DNA from: Sphaerolaimus hirsutus
Taxonomy: Eukaryota > Nematoda > Chromadorea > Monhysterida > Sphaerolaimidae
Direction: 5' to 3'
DNA: 64,000 bases
Assembly (NCBI GenBank): GCA_964036195.1
Contig: OZ038459.1
Location: 18,907,206-18,971,205 of the forward strand
Shown: one piece after another, positions 46,101 through 53,654 of the stretch
Layout: each line of letters starts with the position of its first letter
Numbering within the stretch: the first letter of the stretch is position 1
Program-made: the position numbers and the translations under genes
The notes under the pieces: model-generated
What the model was told of the DNA's origin: nothing
What the model saw: the letters and a program-made list of their open reading frames with translations, nothing else
Database searches by the model: none

Positions 46101-46805
46101 GGTGGGTTTAACGCGGGAAGCGATAGACTTCTGTCCGTTCGCCGAGCCACTGGGACCCGTGCGCGTGCCAGTGCGATCTTGCGACACGCGCGGCGGGGAA
46201 GCCTGAAAATTTGGTGGTAAATATTGAACGGTTTACGTTGTTTTGCCACAAATTGTCGGATCCATATAAAACGACACAAATTAACGAGCGGTGTGTGGAT
46301 AGGCGTGGGAAGATTTGCACCTATGTCAAGGGTTCAAACGGGATCGCGATCCTGAAACACCAATCGCGAAATTTTAATAAGCCAATCCCGATCTCAAAAA
46401 GACAGTCCCGTTTAAACCCTACCTATATCTCACTGTTTTACCGCACCAATGCACCACAACCGTATAAAAAGTCAGAGAACGCCACGACAACGACATTATC
46501 AACTATTTTCACTAGCACGCCAGGAGCAAACACAGACATGAAAATCTCATCACCCCTTCACAACCTCAAACCCAACCAAAAACACCTGGGGCTGCGTGGG
46601 CGGCGCGGCGGCAGCTTGTTGTTGTTGCTGCTGCTGCTGAGTAGATTCCTGTGCCATGCGCGAACGGCCGCGCGACGTGCCGCGGCCGACCGGCGGCGCG
46701 GCGCCTGAACATTGCGCACGTTGGCACTGTGCCAAAATGGAATTTTAGGGGTGAAAAAAGACGAAACGAACTTCCGCTACTGCTGCCGGCGCCTGATCCG
46801 GACAT
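29619..46805 (-). CDS. Argonaute protein, AGO-like, predicted slicer, 25 exons
   Basis: Small-RNA-guided RNA-binding protein and probable endonuclease. Exons (high to low): 46805-46772, 46704-46586, 46202-46090, 46023-45956, 45587-45307, 44865-44721, 44138-43908, 43347-43244, 42553-42372, 40657-40554, 40218-40069, 38977-38848, 38361-38285, 38123-37956, 37401-37208, 36769-36573, 35966-35777, 35550-35411, 35054-34753, 33895-33694, 32266-32055, 31685-31498, 31169-30986, 30448-30290, 29801-29619. Every junction keeps phase except one within exons 2-4, where a 1-nt conflict remains. The protein would be about 1350 residues, against 850-1000 for typical AGOs. The N, L1, PAZ, L2, MID and PIWI domains follow in order. 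Catalytic Asp (DVTHPTG, 35049-35047), Glu (RANRESIVYG), Asp (IRDGVSEG) and His (PTRYAHLAAERA) are all present. MID has Tyr/Lys in DFYGAMKRV, Gln in IIAQC and two Lys in MKIVAKMGG, matching the 5'-phosphate pocket of human AGO2. PIWI-clade membership is less likely but needs a tree. Confidence 0.93.
30480..30800. mobile_element. Family F fragments in Argonaute intron 23
   Basis: CTACCGTATCTACCGTACC at the left, then CCCCCAGGGGGATTATTCAAG and AAATACGGTAAA. A second fragment with CACCTCGAAATACCTCGAG follows. Confidence 0.5.
31762..31945. mobile_element. MITE family A copy within Argonaute intron 21
   Basis: CACTCTCGGACCCTGTAAATG at the left and AGGCCCTGGCACTGGCGCCAGG at the right. It lies well inside the intron, away from the splice sites, unlike the copies at introns 10 and 13. 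Confidence 0.6.
32777..33482. mobile_element. hAT-like element family B in Argonaute intron 20
   Basis: TAGGGTTGG and CCAACCCTA ends with an 8-bp duplication GGTATATC (32769-32776 and 33483-33490). Ends are AAACGTTTTTTT hairpins and the core is non-coding. Confidence 0.88.
34226..34653. mobile_element. hAT-like MITE family E in Argonaute intron 19
   Basis: CAGGGCCGTATCCAGG and GGATACGTCCCTG ends with a perfect 8-bp duplication AATACAAC (34218-34225 and 34654-34661). Confidence 0.88.
36066..36092. mobile_element. Family E fragment in Argonaute intron 16
   Basis: GGACGTATCCAGGGGGGCTGC, the left end of a family E element, truncated. C and G homopolymers lie around it. Confidence 0.5.
36866..37160. 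mobile_element. Family B fragment in Argonaute intron 15
   Basis: Starts TAGGGTTGGAAAACATTTTTTT and contains the core words GGGATAGCATTATTAGTGGCGA. No right end is seen. Confidence 0.6.
38124..38284 (-). mobile_element. MITE family A copy forming Argonaute intron 13 exactly (introner)
   Basis: In gene orientation the intron is CAG|GTGCCAATCCCAGACC ... GGGACTGCCCCCAG|GTG, 161 bp, all of it family A. CCCAG precedes the element and follows it, as a target duplication would. Exons on both sides join in phase (LTPQ|VPELN). Confidence 0.88.
38525..38592. mobile_element. Family E remnant in Argonaute intron 12
   Basis: CAAGGACGTATCCAGG meets GCAGATACGTCCCTG, so both ends survive with the interior deleted. 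Confidence 0.6.
39080..39529. mobile_element. hAT-like MITE family E in Argonaute intron 11
   Basis: CAAGGACGTATCCAGG and CCTGGATACGTCCTTG ends with a perfect 8-bp duplication ATTGTCAA (39072-39079 and 39530-39537). Confidence 0.88.
39580..39978. mobile_element. hAT-like MITE family C in Argonaute intron 11
   Basis: TAGGGTTCAAACGGGAT and ATCCCGTTTGAACCCTA ends with an 8-bp duplication CCCTCATT (39572-39579 and 39979-39986). Core nearly identical to 26902-27329. Confidence 0.88.
40219..40553 (-). mobile_element. MITE family A copy forming Argonaute intron 10 exactly (introner)
   Basis: In gene orientation CTCCAG|GTGCCAATCC begins the intron and GGGACTGCCTCCAG| ends it, so the donor is the element's end and the acceptor is the second copy of the duplicated TCCAG. 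The exons join in phase (DAGLQ|PQVV). A small family B-like hairpin is nested inside at about 40277-40430 and has lengthened the intron to 335 bp. Confidence 0.88.
40277..40430. mobile_element. Small family B-like hairpin nested in the intron 10 MITE
   Basis: AGGGGTGGCCGAAAAAGTTTTT at the left and CCCGACCATCCCTAAG at the right, mostly A/T homopolymers. Confidence 0.65.
40692..41373. mobile_element. hAT-like element family B in Argonaute intron 9
   Basis: TAGGGTTGG and CCAACCCTA with an 8-bp duplication GGAAGGCT (40684-40691 and 41374-41381). Confidence 0.88.
41430..42352. mobile_element. Family C element interrupted by a family B copy and the assembly gap
   Basis: GGTTCAAACGGAATAGACTTTTCGGG-type sequence at both 41430-41570 and 41940-42350. 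Between them AGGGTTGGCCGATGTTTTTT (41571 on) starts a family B copy that runs into the Ns. Confidence 0.6.
41592..41791. other. Assembly gap (200 Ns)
   Basis: Exactly 200 Ns, so probably a nominal gap size. It lies in Argonaute intron 9 inside a poly-A/T hairpin repeat. Confidence 0.99.
42580..42925. mobile_element. Family H foldback element in Argonaute intron 8
   Basis: CAGGGGCCAGTCC at the left and TTTTGCTGAACTGGCAACTGG at the right. The interior repeats GAAGTGAAATGGCAAAGGCG in both orientations, with one palindrome duplicated in tandem. Related to 58083-58312. Confidence 0.65.
42953..43150. repeat. Family K repeat in Argonaute intron 8
   Basis: TGAAACGGCATACCTAAAATAGAACAG at the left to TCAGAAGAAATACGGCAG at the right. 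Confidence 0.55.
43499..43665. mobile_element. Family N fragment in Argonaute intron 7
   Basis: GAAGGGTGTCAAAACAATTTTTT followed by CGGAAAC/TTTTTGCAC words, as in 45122-45290 and 60401-60594. The right end is unclear. GTGCACAAGT repeats lie just upstream. Confidence 0.5.
43716..43870. mobile_element. Family C short copy in Argonaute intron 7
   Basis: CTAGGATTCAAACGGGATCCC at the left and TCCCGTTTGAACCCTA at the right. Confidence 0.7.
44195..44700. mobile_element. Family K repeat (44195-44298) and family G-like element (about 44472-44700) in Argonaute intron 6
   Basis: Family K words AATGAAACGGCATACATTCAA. Then GCCACACACGATGGATGTCAAC pairs with GATGTCAACTAGCGTGTGTGGG at the right end. The G-like element ends about 20 bp upstream (genomic) of the exon 6 donor. 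Confidence 0.6.
45122..45290. mobile_element. Family N fragment in Argonaute intron 5
   Basis: AGGATGTCAACAAAAACTTTTTTT with ACGGAAAACG words. No right end. Confidence 0.5.
45635..45850. mobile_element. Family F fragment in Argonaute intron 4
   Basis: TACCGTATTTCCTTGAAATACC at the left, then GGGGGTTATTATTTCGTCAG words. Confidence 0.55.
46328..46422. mobile_element. Family C mini copy in Argonaute intron 2
   Basis: AGGGTTCAAACGGGATCGCGA at the left and CAGTCCCGTTTAAACCCTA at the right, about 95 bp. Confidence 0.65.
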
Positions 46806-47307
46806 TGTTTTTCTCGGTTTAAACCGGGTTCGACGAAATTCACAATGAAAAGAGATATATCTCAGAAAATTCACATAGAAACGGGAAAAGAACGGGATGA
46901 GCTTTTTCTTTTTCGCATACAATTCAAACGGACGTGTTTTTTGTACAAACGTGCGGAACGCTTTTTAAACGGACCAATCAGTAACGAGCTATCCCGACGT
47001 TTGCCGCACTTCTAGCTTATCATTTGGCAACTTGCCATCAAGATAAATGGATACGCTTAGAAAGTTAATGTTTATTTCATTGACATTTGTAGCCAAAATG
47101 CATCGCATTCATAGCCTGCTAATCTAACCCATAGTTTCTGAAATTTACCAACATTATTGACTTGATCACTTTTTCAAGGAGTTTTGAACATTTTTCGAAT
47201 ATTTTTCACATTGAAAAGCCTCTTTTCACCGTGTATCCAACTCCTATCCTATTTCGCAACGACTTTGTAAAATAAATTCACGACCCCTCAGGTTTTTTTG
47301 TTGTGAA
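46806..47307. promoter_or_regulatory. Shared intergenic region of divergent Argonaute and Tudor genes
   Basis: Only 502 bp separate the two predicted start codons, so both promoters and 5' UTRs must lie here unless untranslated first exons extend elsewhere. No repeat family copy is seen in it, in contrast to most other intervals of this size in the window. No clear TATA box. Bidirectional promoter function is an inference from spacing. Confidence 0.55.
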
Positions 47308-50300
47308 ATGGCGTCAAAAAGTGAAACCGTTTGGTCGTCGTGGCCGCACGAGCCGAGTGAACAAGCGAAATTAATGAAAAAAGCACGCGCTGAGCAAAAA
47401 CGGAACAAATGCAGGGATTTGGTCCATGTGCCCGACAGGCTGGCTGAAAGATTGGAAAGTTGGTTTGGCAATTTTGTCGGTGTTGTGGTGACTTTGGCCC
47501 CACACGCTAGTTGACATCGACACCAAATGTCAACTGGTTCCGTTCCTAATTCAAAGATTGCGTTTGAACGTCGTTCGTCCACTCGTCAGCAAGCTTTGAA
47601 TCGTGACCGGCACCAGTTGACATTTGGTGTCGATGTCAACTAGCGTGTGTGGGCCCTTTATGAGTTTTTCACAAAAGTAGGACGTTTTTTGCTTTCAGTT
47701 TTACAGCGAAAGTACCCCGACGCGTGTTGGCGATATCCCCCTGCCGAACTGCTAATACCCTTCTACACGCAGCAATTGAAATTGGGAGTGTGTTTCCATT
47801 TTTGGTGGCTGAAAGTGTGTTTTTCTTTATTTTCACTTTTTTACTTTATCGCAGAGGCACTCTGGGTGCTCATCTGCGATGGAAACTTTCTACGCGCTGG
47901 TCAACTTTCATTGTTCGCCATGGGAATTCTATTTACAGGTGATTTTTTGGCGTCAAGTGAAAGCATACATTTTTGAAATGAGTTTCTCGCTTTTCCAGCC
48001 AAAAGCTTTTGAGCCATTGCGAGACCGGCTTTCCAATCAAACGGCAGAAGTTTACGGGGATGACACGATACAGTCGTTTGAACCTGATGATGTTGGTTTG
48101 CTTTGAAAGATGGTTTTAATAACATGGGTTAAATGAGTTTTAGCCATTCGATGGTTAGATGGAATAGCTAGCGATAAATGCATGGGGAATATCGTTTTTT
48201 TATACTTTTAACCAAAAAATCTATATGCGAAAATTTTGAAATTTGAAAAATAACAAAAAATCAGACGCAATTATTGGACATCATTAGTTGCCAAATAACA
48301 AATGTATAGCACTCCATTCCTCAAAACGCTCTAACATACCATTTCACAGCTTGTGTTCTCACCAAAATGCCTCACTTTACAGCTATATCTGGGCTGCCCA
48401 ATAGTGTGCCCATGCCCCTCATCAAGCGCGGAACCAGGTGCCAATCCCAGACCTTGTAAATGCCCTGTAGAATGTCAAATGTCGTGCTAAGTATCAAAAG
48501 TCATGCAAAATGCCCTGAAAAATGGCAACGTACGTTGCATTGCATTTTACATGACCTTTGACACTTTGCACAGCATTTTACATTTTACAGGGCATTTCAC
48601 AGGATCCGGGACTGCCCCCAGAATGTAGTGTCGCTTGGTGCCGCGCGGTCATTCTACGCTTGCCAGCGAACATGGCTTCTGATGATAGCACGGTATTTGT
48701 GCGTTTTGTGGACTGGGGCCACACTGGAATGGTCTGGTCGGCTGAGTGCAAACCGCTTTTGGCCAGGTTTTCTAGATGTCCACCGTTGGCGATTCATTGC
48801 AGGATGTCCAGTGGGTTTTGGGGTTTTGAGGGGTTTTTGAGCTGGTGAATATTATGAGTCACGGTTGTGGTATTTCCTGATTGACAGCACCCAGTACGCA
48901 CTAGGGTTGGAAAAAAACGTTTTTTTTTAACTCGATGTTTTTTATAAAAAAACAACGTTTTTTTAAAAAAAACGTTTTTTTTTAAAGCTCCCAGATATGA
49001 CCTAGTGTCAACATATATAGGTATATCAGACATTGGCAATACTCTGTGATGTTAAATATGACCATATAATGGCTGTGGAGCCATGGGATAGCATTATAAG
49101 TGGTGATTTGTGTCAAAAATATCCATTTTTCGTCGACATATCGTTCGTATATCGCCTTATAGTCGAATGTTCGTGACTTCAGGTAAAGTTTGGCACGGAA
49201 TGGTGATCAAACAAGGTTATAAAAGGAGGTTGTTACTTTGGGAGTGAAGTTACACATTGTGGAGGTACATGGAAGCACATTACCTCAATATTATATATTA
49301 CAGCAACATATGTCGGCTTATTCACCCATGGTGGCACATAGAAATGAATGTTTTGATACTAAAAATGCAACAAAACCAATGAAAACAACCACCAATGTCA
49401 ATAAATTTTGCAAAATACCTAGTGCTTAGTACTAAAAATTTCAGCCGATGTTTTTTAAAAAAAAAAAACATTTCGGACGTCATGTTTTTTTTATAAAAAA
49501 AACGTTTTTTTATTATAAAAAAACGTTTTAAAAAAAACATCGGCCAACCCTAGTACGCACACTAGTTAACGGCCGACATTTCTCATAGATGCAAACGCTG
49601 TTGAAATGTGATCACGATTAATTTTTGTCGATGCTTGTTTGGTCACTTAGAATTTAGAAACATTATTCACAACCCACGCATCACATTGTAGGTATTCACA
49701 CTTCGAATGATTTTACAAATTTCCTTATCAGACATCGACATCAACGATTTGACATCTGACAGAGTGGAAGATTTCATGCAGACAATGTCCGATGTGGCCT
49801 ACCAAGCGCGTGTGCAATTGCTGAAATTTGGTGATCCATTGATTGTAAAATTGTGGCACCCTACTGTGATGGGTGTAGATTTGGGCAAAAGTTTCTATTT
49901 GAATGGACCTAGATACCCTTTGCGAAATGTGCGCTTTTTTATTTAAATGTTTATTTAAAATTCGTTTCATAATTCTGGCATTTTTCTCGCAGGCAGTAGC
50001 TAGACATGGGGAAATTTATTCGGAACGGGACTTGGATTGGAGCAACGGTAGCGGCTCTTCGTCAAGCACTAAGTGTTGGTTACGTTTTCACTCCATCCTT
50101 TCTCAATGTTAAGTTGGCACGTGTGCTTTCAACCAGGGACGTACGCAGGATTTTTGAGCGGGGGGGGGGCGGATTGTATACGGAGCCCGGCGAATGGGCC
50201 CCGCCCCCCCCATAAACTTTGGCCCTATAGCAAAGGAATGGAGCCATGGCGCTGGCGCCATTTGTAGGCGGCAGCGCCATGGCAGTTTTGGTGTTGGCGT

Positions 50301-50732
50301 TGGCGCCAACGTCTACCATATAGGTACCTATTGATACCTATGTATGGTACTAGGTCCGCTTTTTGCACCGTTGGACGCTTTTCTAATGCATTTTGACACC
50401 TGAAAATACATTTTAAAGAATGAGGTGGGGATTTGCGCGCTTGCGCGCAAGAAAATTTTTAAAGTGCCCACAAGTTCGCCTCAGAAAAGTGCCATTTCTG
50501 GCAAATTTTTCTGTCTGGCCAGGGAACGGGGAGGGCGGCTGCCCCCCCCCCCGCCTCCCCTGCGTACGTCCTTGCTTTCAACGTTTTCATAAACGTTGCA
50601 GCAAGTTCGCGCAGCAACGTTGACTCAAAGTTGGACGTAATCACATTTGATAGAGTGTCTAAACCGCCGCGAAATTTTGATATGGATGTTGTGGTCACAC
50701 ACGTGCAGAGCCATAAGATGATTTATGTACAG
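47308..50732 (+). CDS. Multi-Tudor-domain protein (TDRD-like), N-terminal nine exons, 3' part not found
   Basis: Probable germ-granule or small-RNA pathway scaffold that binds methylated arginines. Exons: 47308-47479, 47699-47787, 47855-47938, 47999-48091, 48350-48437, 48622-48810, 49732-49928, 49993-50074, 50602-50732; all junctions keep phase. Exons 3-7 build one extended Tudor domain: entry strand FYALVNFHCSPWEFYLQ, then the core (SVAWCRAVIL ... VFVRFVDWGHTGMVW, with the WxRA and FVDWG motifs) and the staphylococcal-nuclease-like tail (ARVQLLKF...VMGVDL). Exon 9 (MDVVVTHVQSHKMIYVQ) starts a second domain and ends at a good donor (CAG|GTTTGT). The N terminus (KYPDACWRYPPAELLIPFYTQQ) is not recognised. 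Several aromatic-cage positions are Trp or His instead of Tyr/Phe, so methyl-arginine binding by domain 1 is uncertain. The rest of the gene must lie beyond 50.7 kb, across repeats. Confidence 0.8.
47504..47658. mobile_element. MITE family G in Tudor-gene intron 1
   Basis: GGCCCCACACGCTAGTTGAC and GTCAACTAGCGTGTGTGGGCC ends. It sits inside a pre-existing intron; host intron sequence remains on both sides (47480-47503 and 47659-47698). Confidence 0.85.
48438..48621 (+). mobile_element. MITE family A copy forming Tudor-gene intron 5 exactly (introner)
   Basis: ACCAG|GTGCCAATCCCAGACC begins the 184-bp intron and GGGACTGCCCCCAG| ends it. Exon 5 (phase 1) and exon 6 join as CCA G|AA TGT, keeping the frame into CSVAWCRAV. 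The element has the same orientation relative to transcription as the two Argonaute copies. Confidence 0.85.
48902..49552. mobile_element. hAT-like element family B in Tudor-gene intron 6
   Basis: TAGGGTTGG and CCAACCCTA ends with an 8-bp duplication GTACGCAC (48894-48901 and 49553-49560). Confidence 0.9.
50134..50574. mobile_element. hAT-like MITE family E variant in Tudor-gene intron 8
   Basis: CAGGGACGTACGCAGG and CTGCGTACGTCCTTG-type ends with an 8-bp duplication CTTTCAAC (50126-50133 and 50575-50582). The variant ends read ACGCAGG where others read ATCCAGG. Confidence 0.85.
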
Positions 50733-50916
50733 GTTTGTTTGCGATTTTTTCACAAGGACAAAGCAGCAGCGATTGATTTTTTGAGAGAATTTTTTTTGTA
50801 CCTGTTCTTGACAATTGTCTGTGGTGTATGTATTTATACACTAGCGTGCAGAATAGTTGGGACTGCCTGCTGCAGGATAAACATTGCCAAAATTTGAATA
50901 CGTACAATGTTTGTAT

Positions 50917-51595
50917 TAGGGTTGGGACGATATGACTTTTCGATATCGATATTCGATATTTTTTTCTGAAACTCGATATTCGATATCGATACGATATGGA
51001 CCCTCGATATCGATATTCGATATGAAAAAATGGTCGATATTCGATATCGATATTTTTGATATTTTGCTTTTCGTATAGCAGGGCATATCTCATTTGGCAT
51101 ATTGTATTTCCATTTTGTCACAAACCCAATTGATCATCTCTCCTGAAAAGTAGATGATACAAATTTAAATGGCTCACAAGAATCAAAATGAGAAAATGAT
51201 TTTAAAATGTGACAGATGTGGTGATGAAAAGGCCGCCCCCAGCCATGAAATATACCAGCTCTATTTATAGGTGCCATGCCATGGTGCCATTGCTGTTCCC
51301 ATGGTGTAATTAGCTATTAAACACATATATAAGATTTGTGCATTGATACAAGATTTGATGCTGTCGCAAGTGGTGAAACAATAATACCTGTCATCTGAGA
51401 ACTATTTCCTGGCTTATTTGAAGTCAGGCCCAGGGAGGATAGAATATCGAAAATATCGAGGAAAAAATGGTCGATATTCGATATCAATATTCGATATTTA
51501 TTTCAAATTTTTGATATTGATATTCGATATTCGATATGAAAAAATAGTCGATATCTGATATTCGATATTCAATACGATATATCGTCCCAACCCTA
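50917..51595. mobile_element. hAT-like element family I (CGATATTCGATAT type)
   Basis: TAGGGTTGGGACGATAT and ATATCGTCCCAACCCTA ends, with near-matching 8-mers GTTTGTAT and GTTTGGAT outside. Both subterminal regions are GATATCGATATTC repeats. The middle is unique and non-coding. Confidence 0.8.
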
Positions 51596-51692
51596 GTTTG
51601 GATACCATTGGTGGGTACTGGGCTGTTGGCCACATTTACCCGGGATGACCACCCTCAAGTTTGTATGTGCATATATTCTTGGTGCAGTACAC

Positions 51693-52824
51693 CCCCGTTT
51701 ACCTAGGTCCGAACGCTTATGAATTTTTGAAAAACGATCAATTCATGGCCCCCCCTAAACTTTTGGGAAAATTCACCCCATACAAAAGATAGCCCAAAGA
51801 GTTGTCTAAATGATGTATGGTAGTCCCCCCAATATAAGGCCGCGTGGGCCGTGTAAACGGCCCACGCATTTTTTTATACAAAAATGCACTGATCACCTTG
51901 CTCTGAACGTTTCTTTTTATATGCTTATATTCTGTTTTTCAAGGCCAGAATTTGGCCATAATACAGAACAGAGTCCTGGCTTAGTGCCAAATGCCATTTC
52001 GACGGTTTCTTTCCAGGCAGAAATAAGATTAGGATATTTTCAATTTTCACTGTTTTGTATTGCGATCATGATCAGCTGTGATTGTGATCATTTTATCTCC
52101 TAATGTTAGATCTATTAACACAGAAAATGCTTCCACCAGAAAGAGAAATCTTAAGCGGTTTTTTTAAAACCTACACCGCTCAAATTCACCTACCCAAACA
52201 TTAGAATTTGAGGGGCGAATTTTATTAAACATTGTTAAATTTTACTTACTACTAATTTCCTTCCCCGGATGAAATGTACTAAGTTTAATAAATTTCGCCC
52301 CTCAAATTCTAATGTTTGGGTAGGTGAATTTAAGTGGTGTAGGTTTTAAAAAAACCGCTTAAGATTTCTCTTTCTGGTGGAAGCATTTTCTGTGTTAATA
52401 GATCTAACATTAGGAGATAAAATGATCACAATCACAGCTGATCGTGATCGCAATACAAAACAGTGAAAATTGAAAATATCCTAATCTTATTTCTGCCTGG
52501 AAAGAAACCGTCGAAATGGCATTTGGCACTAAGCCAGGACTCTGTTCTGTATTATGGCCAAATTCTGGCCTTGAAAAACAGAATATAAGCATATAAAAAG
52601 AAACGTTCGGAGCAAGGTGATCAGTGCATTTTTGTATAAAAAAATGTGTGGGCTGTTTACACGGCCCACGCGGCCTTATATTGGGGGGCATACCATACAT
52701 CATTTAGACAACTCTTTGGGCTATCTTTTGTATGGGGTGAATTTTTCCAAAAAGTTTAGGGGGGGGGCCATGAATGAATTGTTTTTCAAAAATTCGTAAG
52801 TGTTCGGACCTAGGTAAACGGGGG
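51693..52824. repeat. 1.13 kb palindromic foldback element
   Basis: Two arms of about 540 bp (51693-52230 and 52283-52824) are near-identical inverted copies around a 52-bp spacer. Outer ends are CCCCCGTTTACCTAGGTC. Each arm carries the same 97-codon frame (51810-52103 +, 52410-52703 -) with a few substitutions, which simply reflects arm identity. A shorter palindrome GCGTGGGCCGT/ACGGCCCACGC lies within the left arm. No target duplication was found. Confidence 0.9.
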
Positions 52825-53514
52825 TTTATATACCTGTATATATTTACCATATTTCCTCAAAATACCCCCCTTGAATAAACCCCCCTCGAAATACCCCCAG
52901 GTGTTTTCGAGCTGAGGAAAAAATGGCTCGAATTAGTATAATACATCATGTATACAATATGTATGATGTATTTATTGTTGCGATTTTGCATCGCAGTTAC
53001 ATGTACACGCTAGTTTGTGTAGCGATGTACGTTCATATGTCCCATTGTACCCCATTTGTCCACGTTTATTACCGTTTTCGGGTATGTAAAAGCGTATTCT
53101 TTACTATCAGTTTCCCAAAAATTTCTGACGAAATAATAAACCCCACTCGGATAAGCCCCCCTTAAAATACCCCCCACAAAATTTCCACCCTGAAAAAATA
53201 AACCCCCTGGGGCTGGGGGTATTTCGAGGAAATACGGTATTCATACAACCTCCCTAACGTCATTGGCGTCACTGCGGTATTTGTCGTGTATATTGTCTTT
53301 ACACTAAACTTGGGTGGGGGTATTTCGAGGGTGGGGGTTTATTAGTTCCCCAGCAAAATTTTAGGCGGGGGTATTTCGAGGGGGGCTTAATTCTAGGTAC
53401 ATGATCACAGATCACAATACCTTGAGGTAAATATTTGTGTAAGCAGTTTACAAGAGTTTTCAATAAGTTAAGATACCAGTTGCATTAACTTTTGTAATGT
53501 GCATTCGTACTCAC

Positions 53515-53654
53515 TTTTTTCACACATGACGCTGTCCCATGAAATTTCTCTTTCACACAAATTTTGACTATCTGCCAAAGTTCGTGTAGAAGATATGTAT
53601 CTGTAGAGCTTGCAATCACCAGGATGAATTTTATTTGACAGGAACTTTGGAATG
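53515..53654 (-). CDS. Candidate internal exon, unknown gene
   Basis: Minus-strand 140-bp segment bounded by CCGCTGCAG| and AAA|GTGAGTACG, a strong donor. It is open as IPKFLSNKIHPGDCKLYRY and onward for about 46 residues, with a composition like real protein. No partner exons or family recognised. It may also be chance. Confidence 0.3.

Larger units (their letters stand above)
44721..46805 (-). other. Argonaute N-terminal exons 1-6
   Basis: Exon 1 (MSGSGAGSSSG) joins exon 2 across a 67-bp intron. Exon 2 encodes an RG-rich stretch (APPVGRGTSRGRSR) and eight Gln. Exon 3 is Ser/Thr/Gly-rich in its most protein-like frame, but that frame does not join exon 4 in phase. Using a later exon 2 donor near 46560 would restore phase but gives an Arg-rich, less convincing exon 3. 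Exons 4-6 hold the N domain (for example QIDLLANWYEVR, matching the LLANYF region of AGOs). Exon 6 may instead start at 44853. Confidence 0.75.

Noticed and set aside
29619-46805. Argonaute as a pseudogene
   Set aside because: Exons join in phase at all but one unresolved place, splice sites are mostly consensus, and all catalytic and 5'-phosphate pocket residues are kept.
47504-47658. Family G MITE as a fourth introner
   Set aside because: The splice sites of Tudor intron 1 lie outside the element with host intron sequence on both sides, so it inserted into an existing intron.
50917-51595. CGATAT repeats as centromere or telomere satellite
   Set aside because: They are confined to the two ends of a single element with hAT-like termini and a near-matching 8-bp duplication.
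51810-52703. Two similar 97-residue proteins on opposite strands
   Set aside because: They are the two arms of one palindrome; the open frame has no motif and ends arbitrarily.
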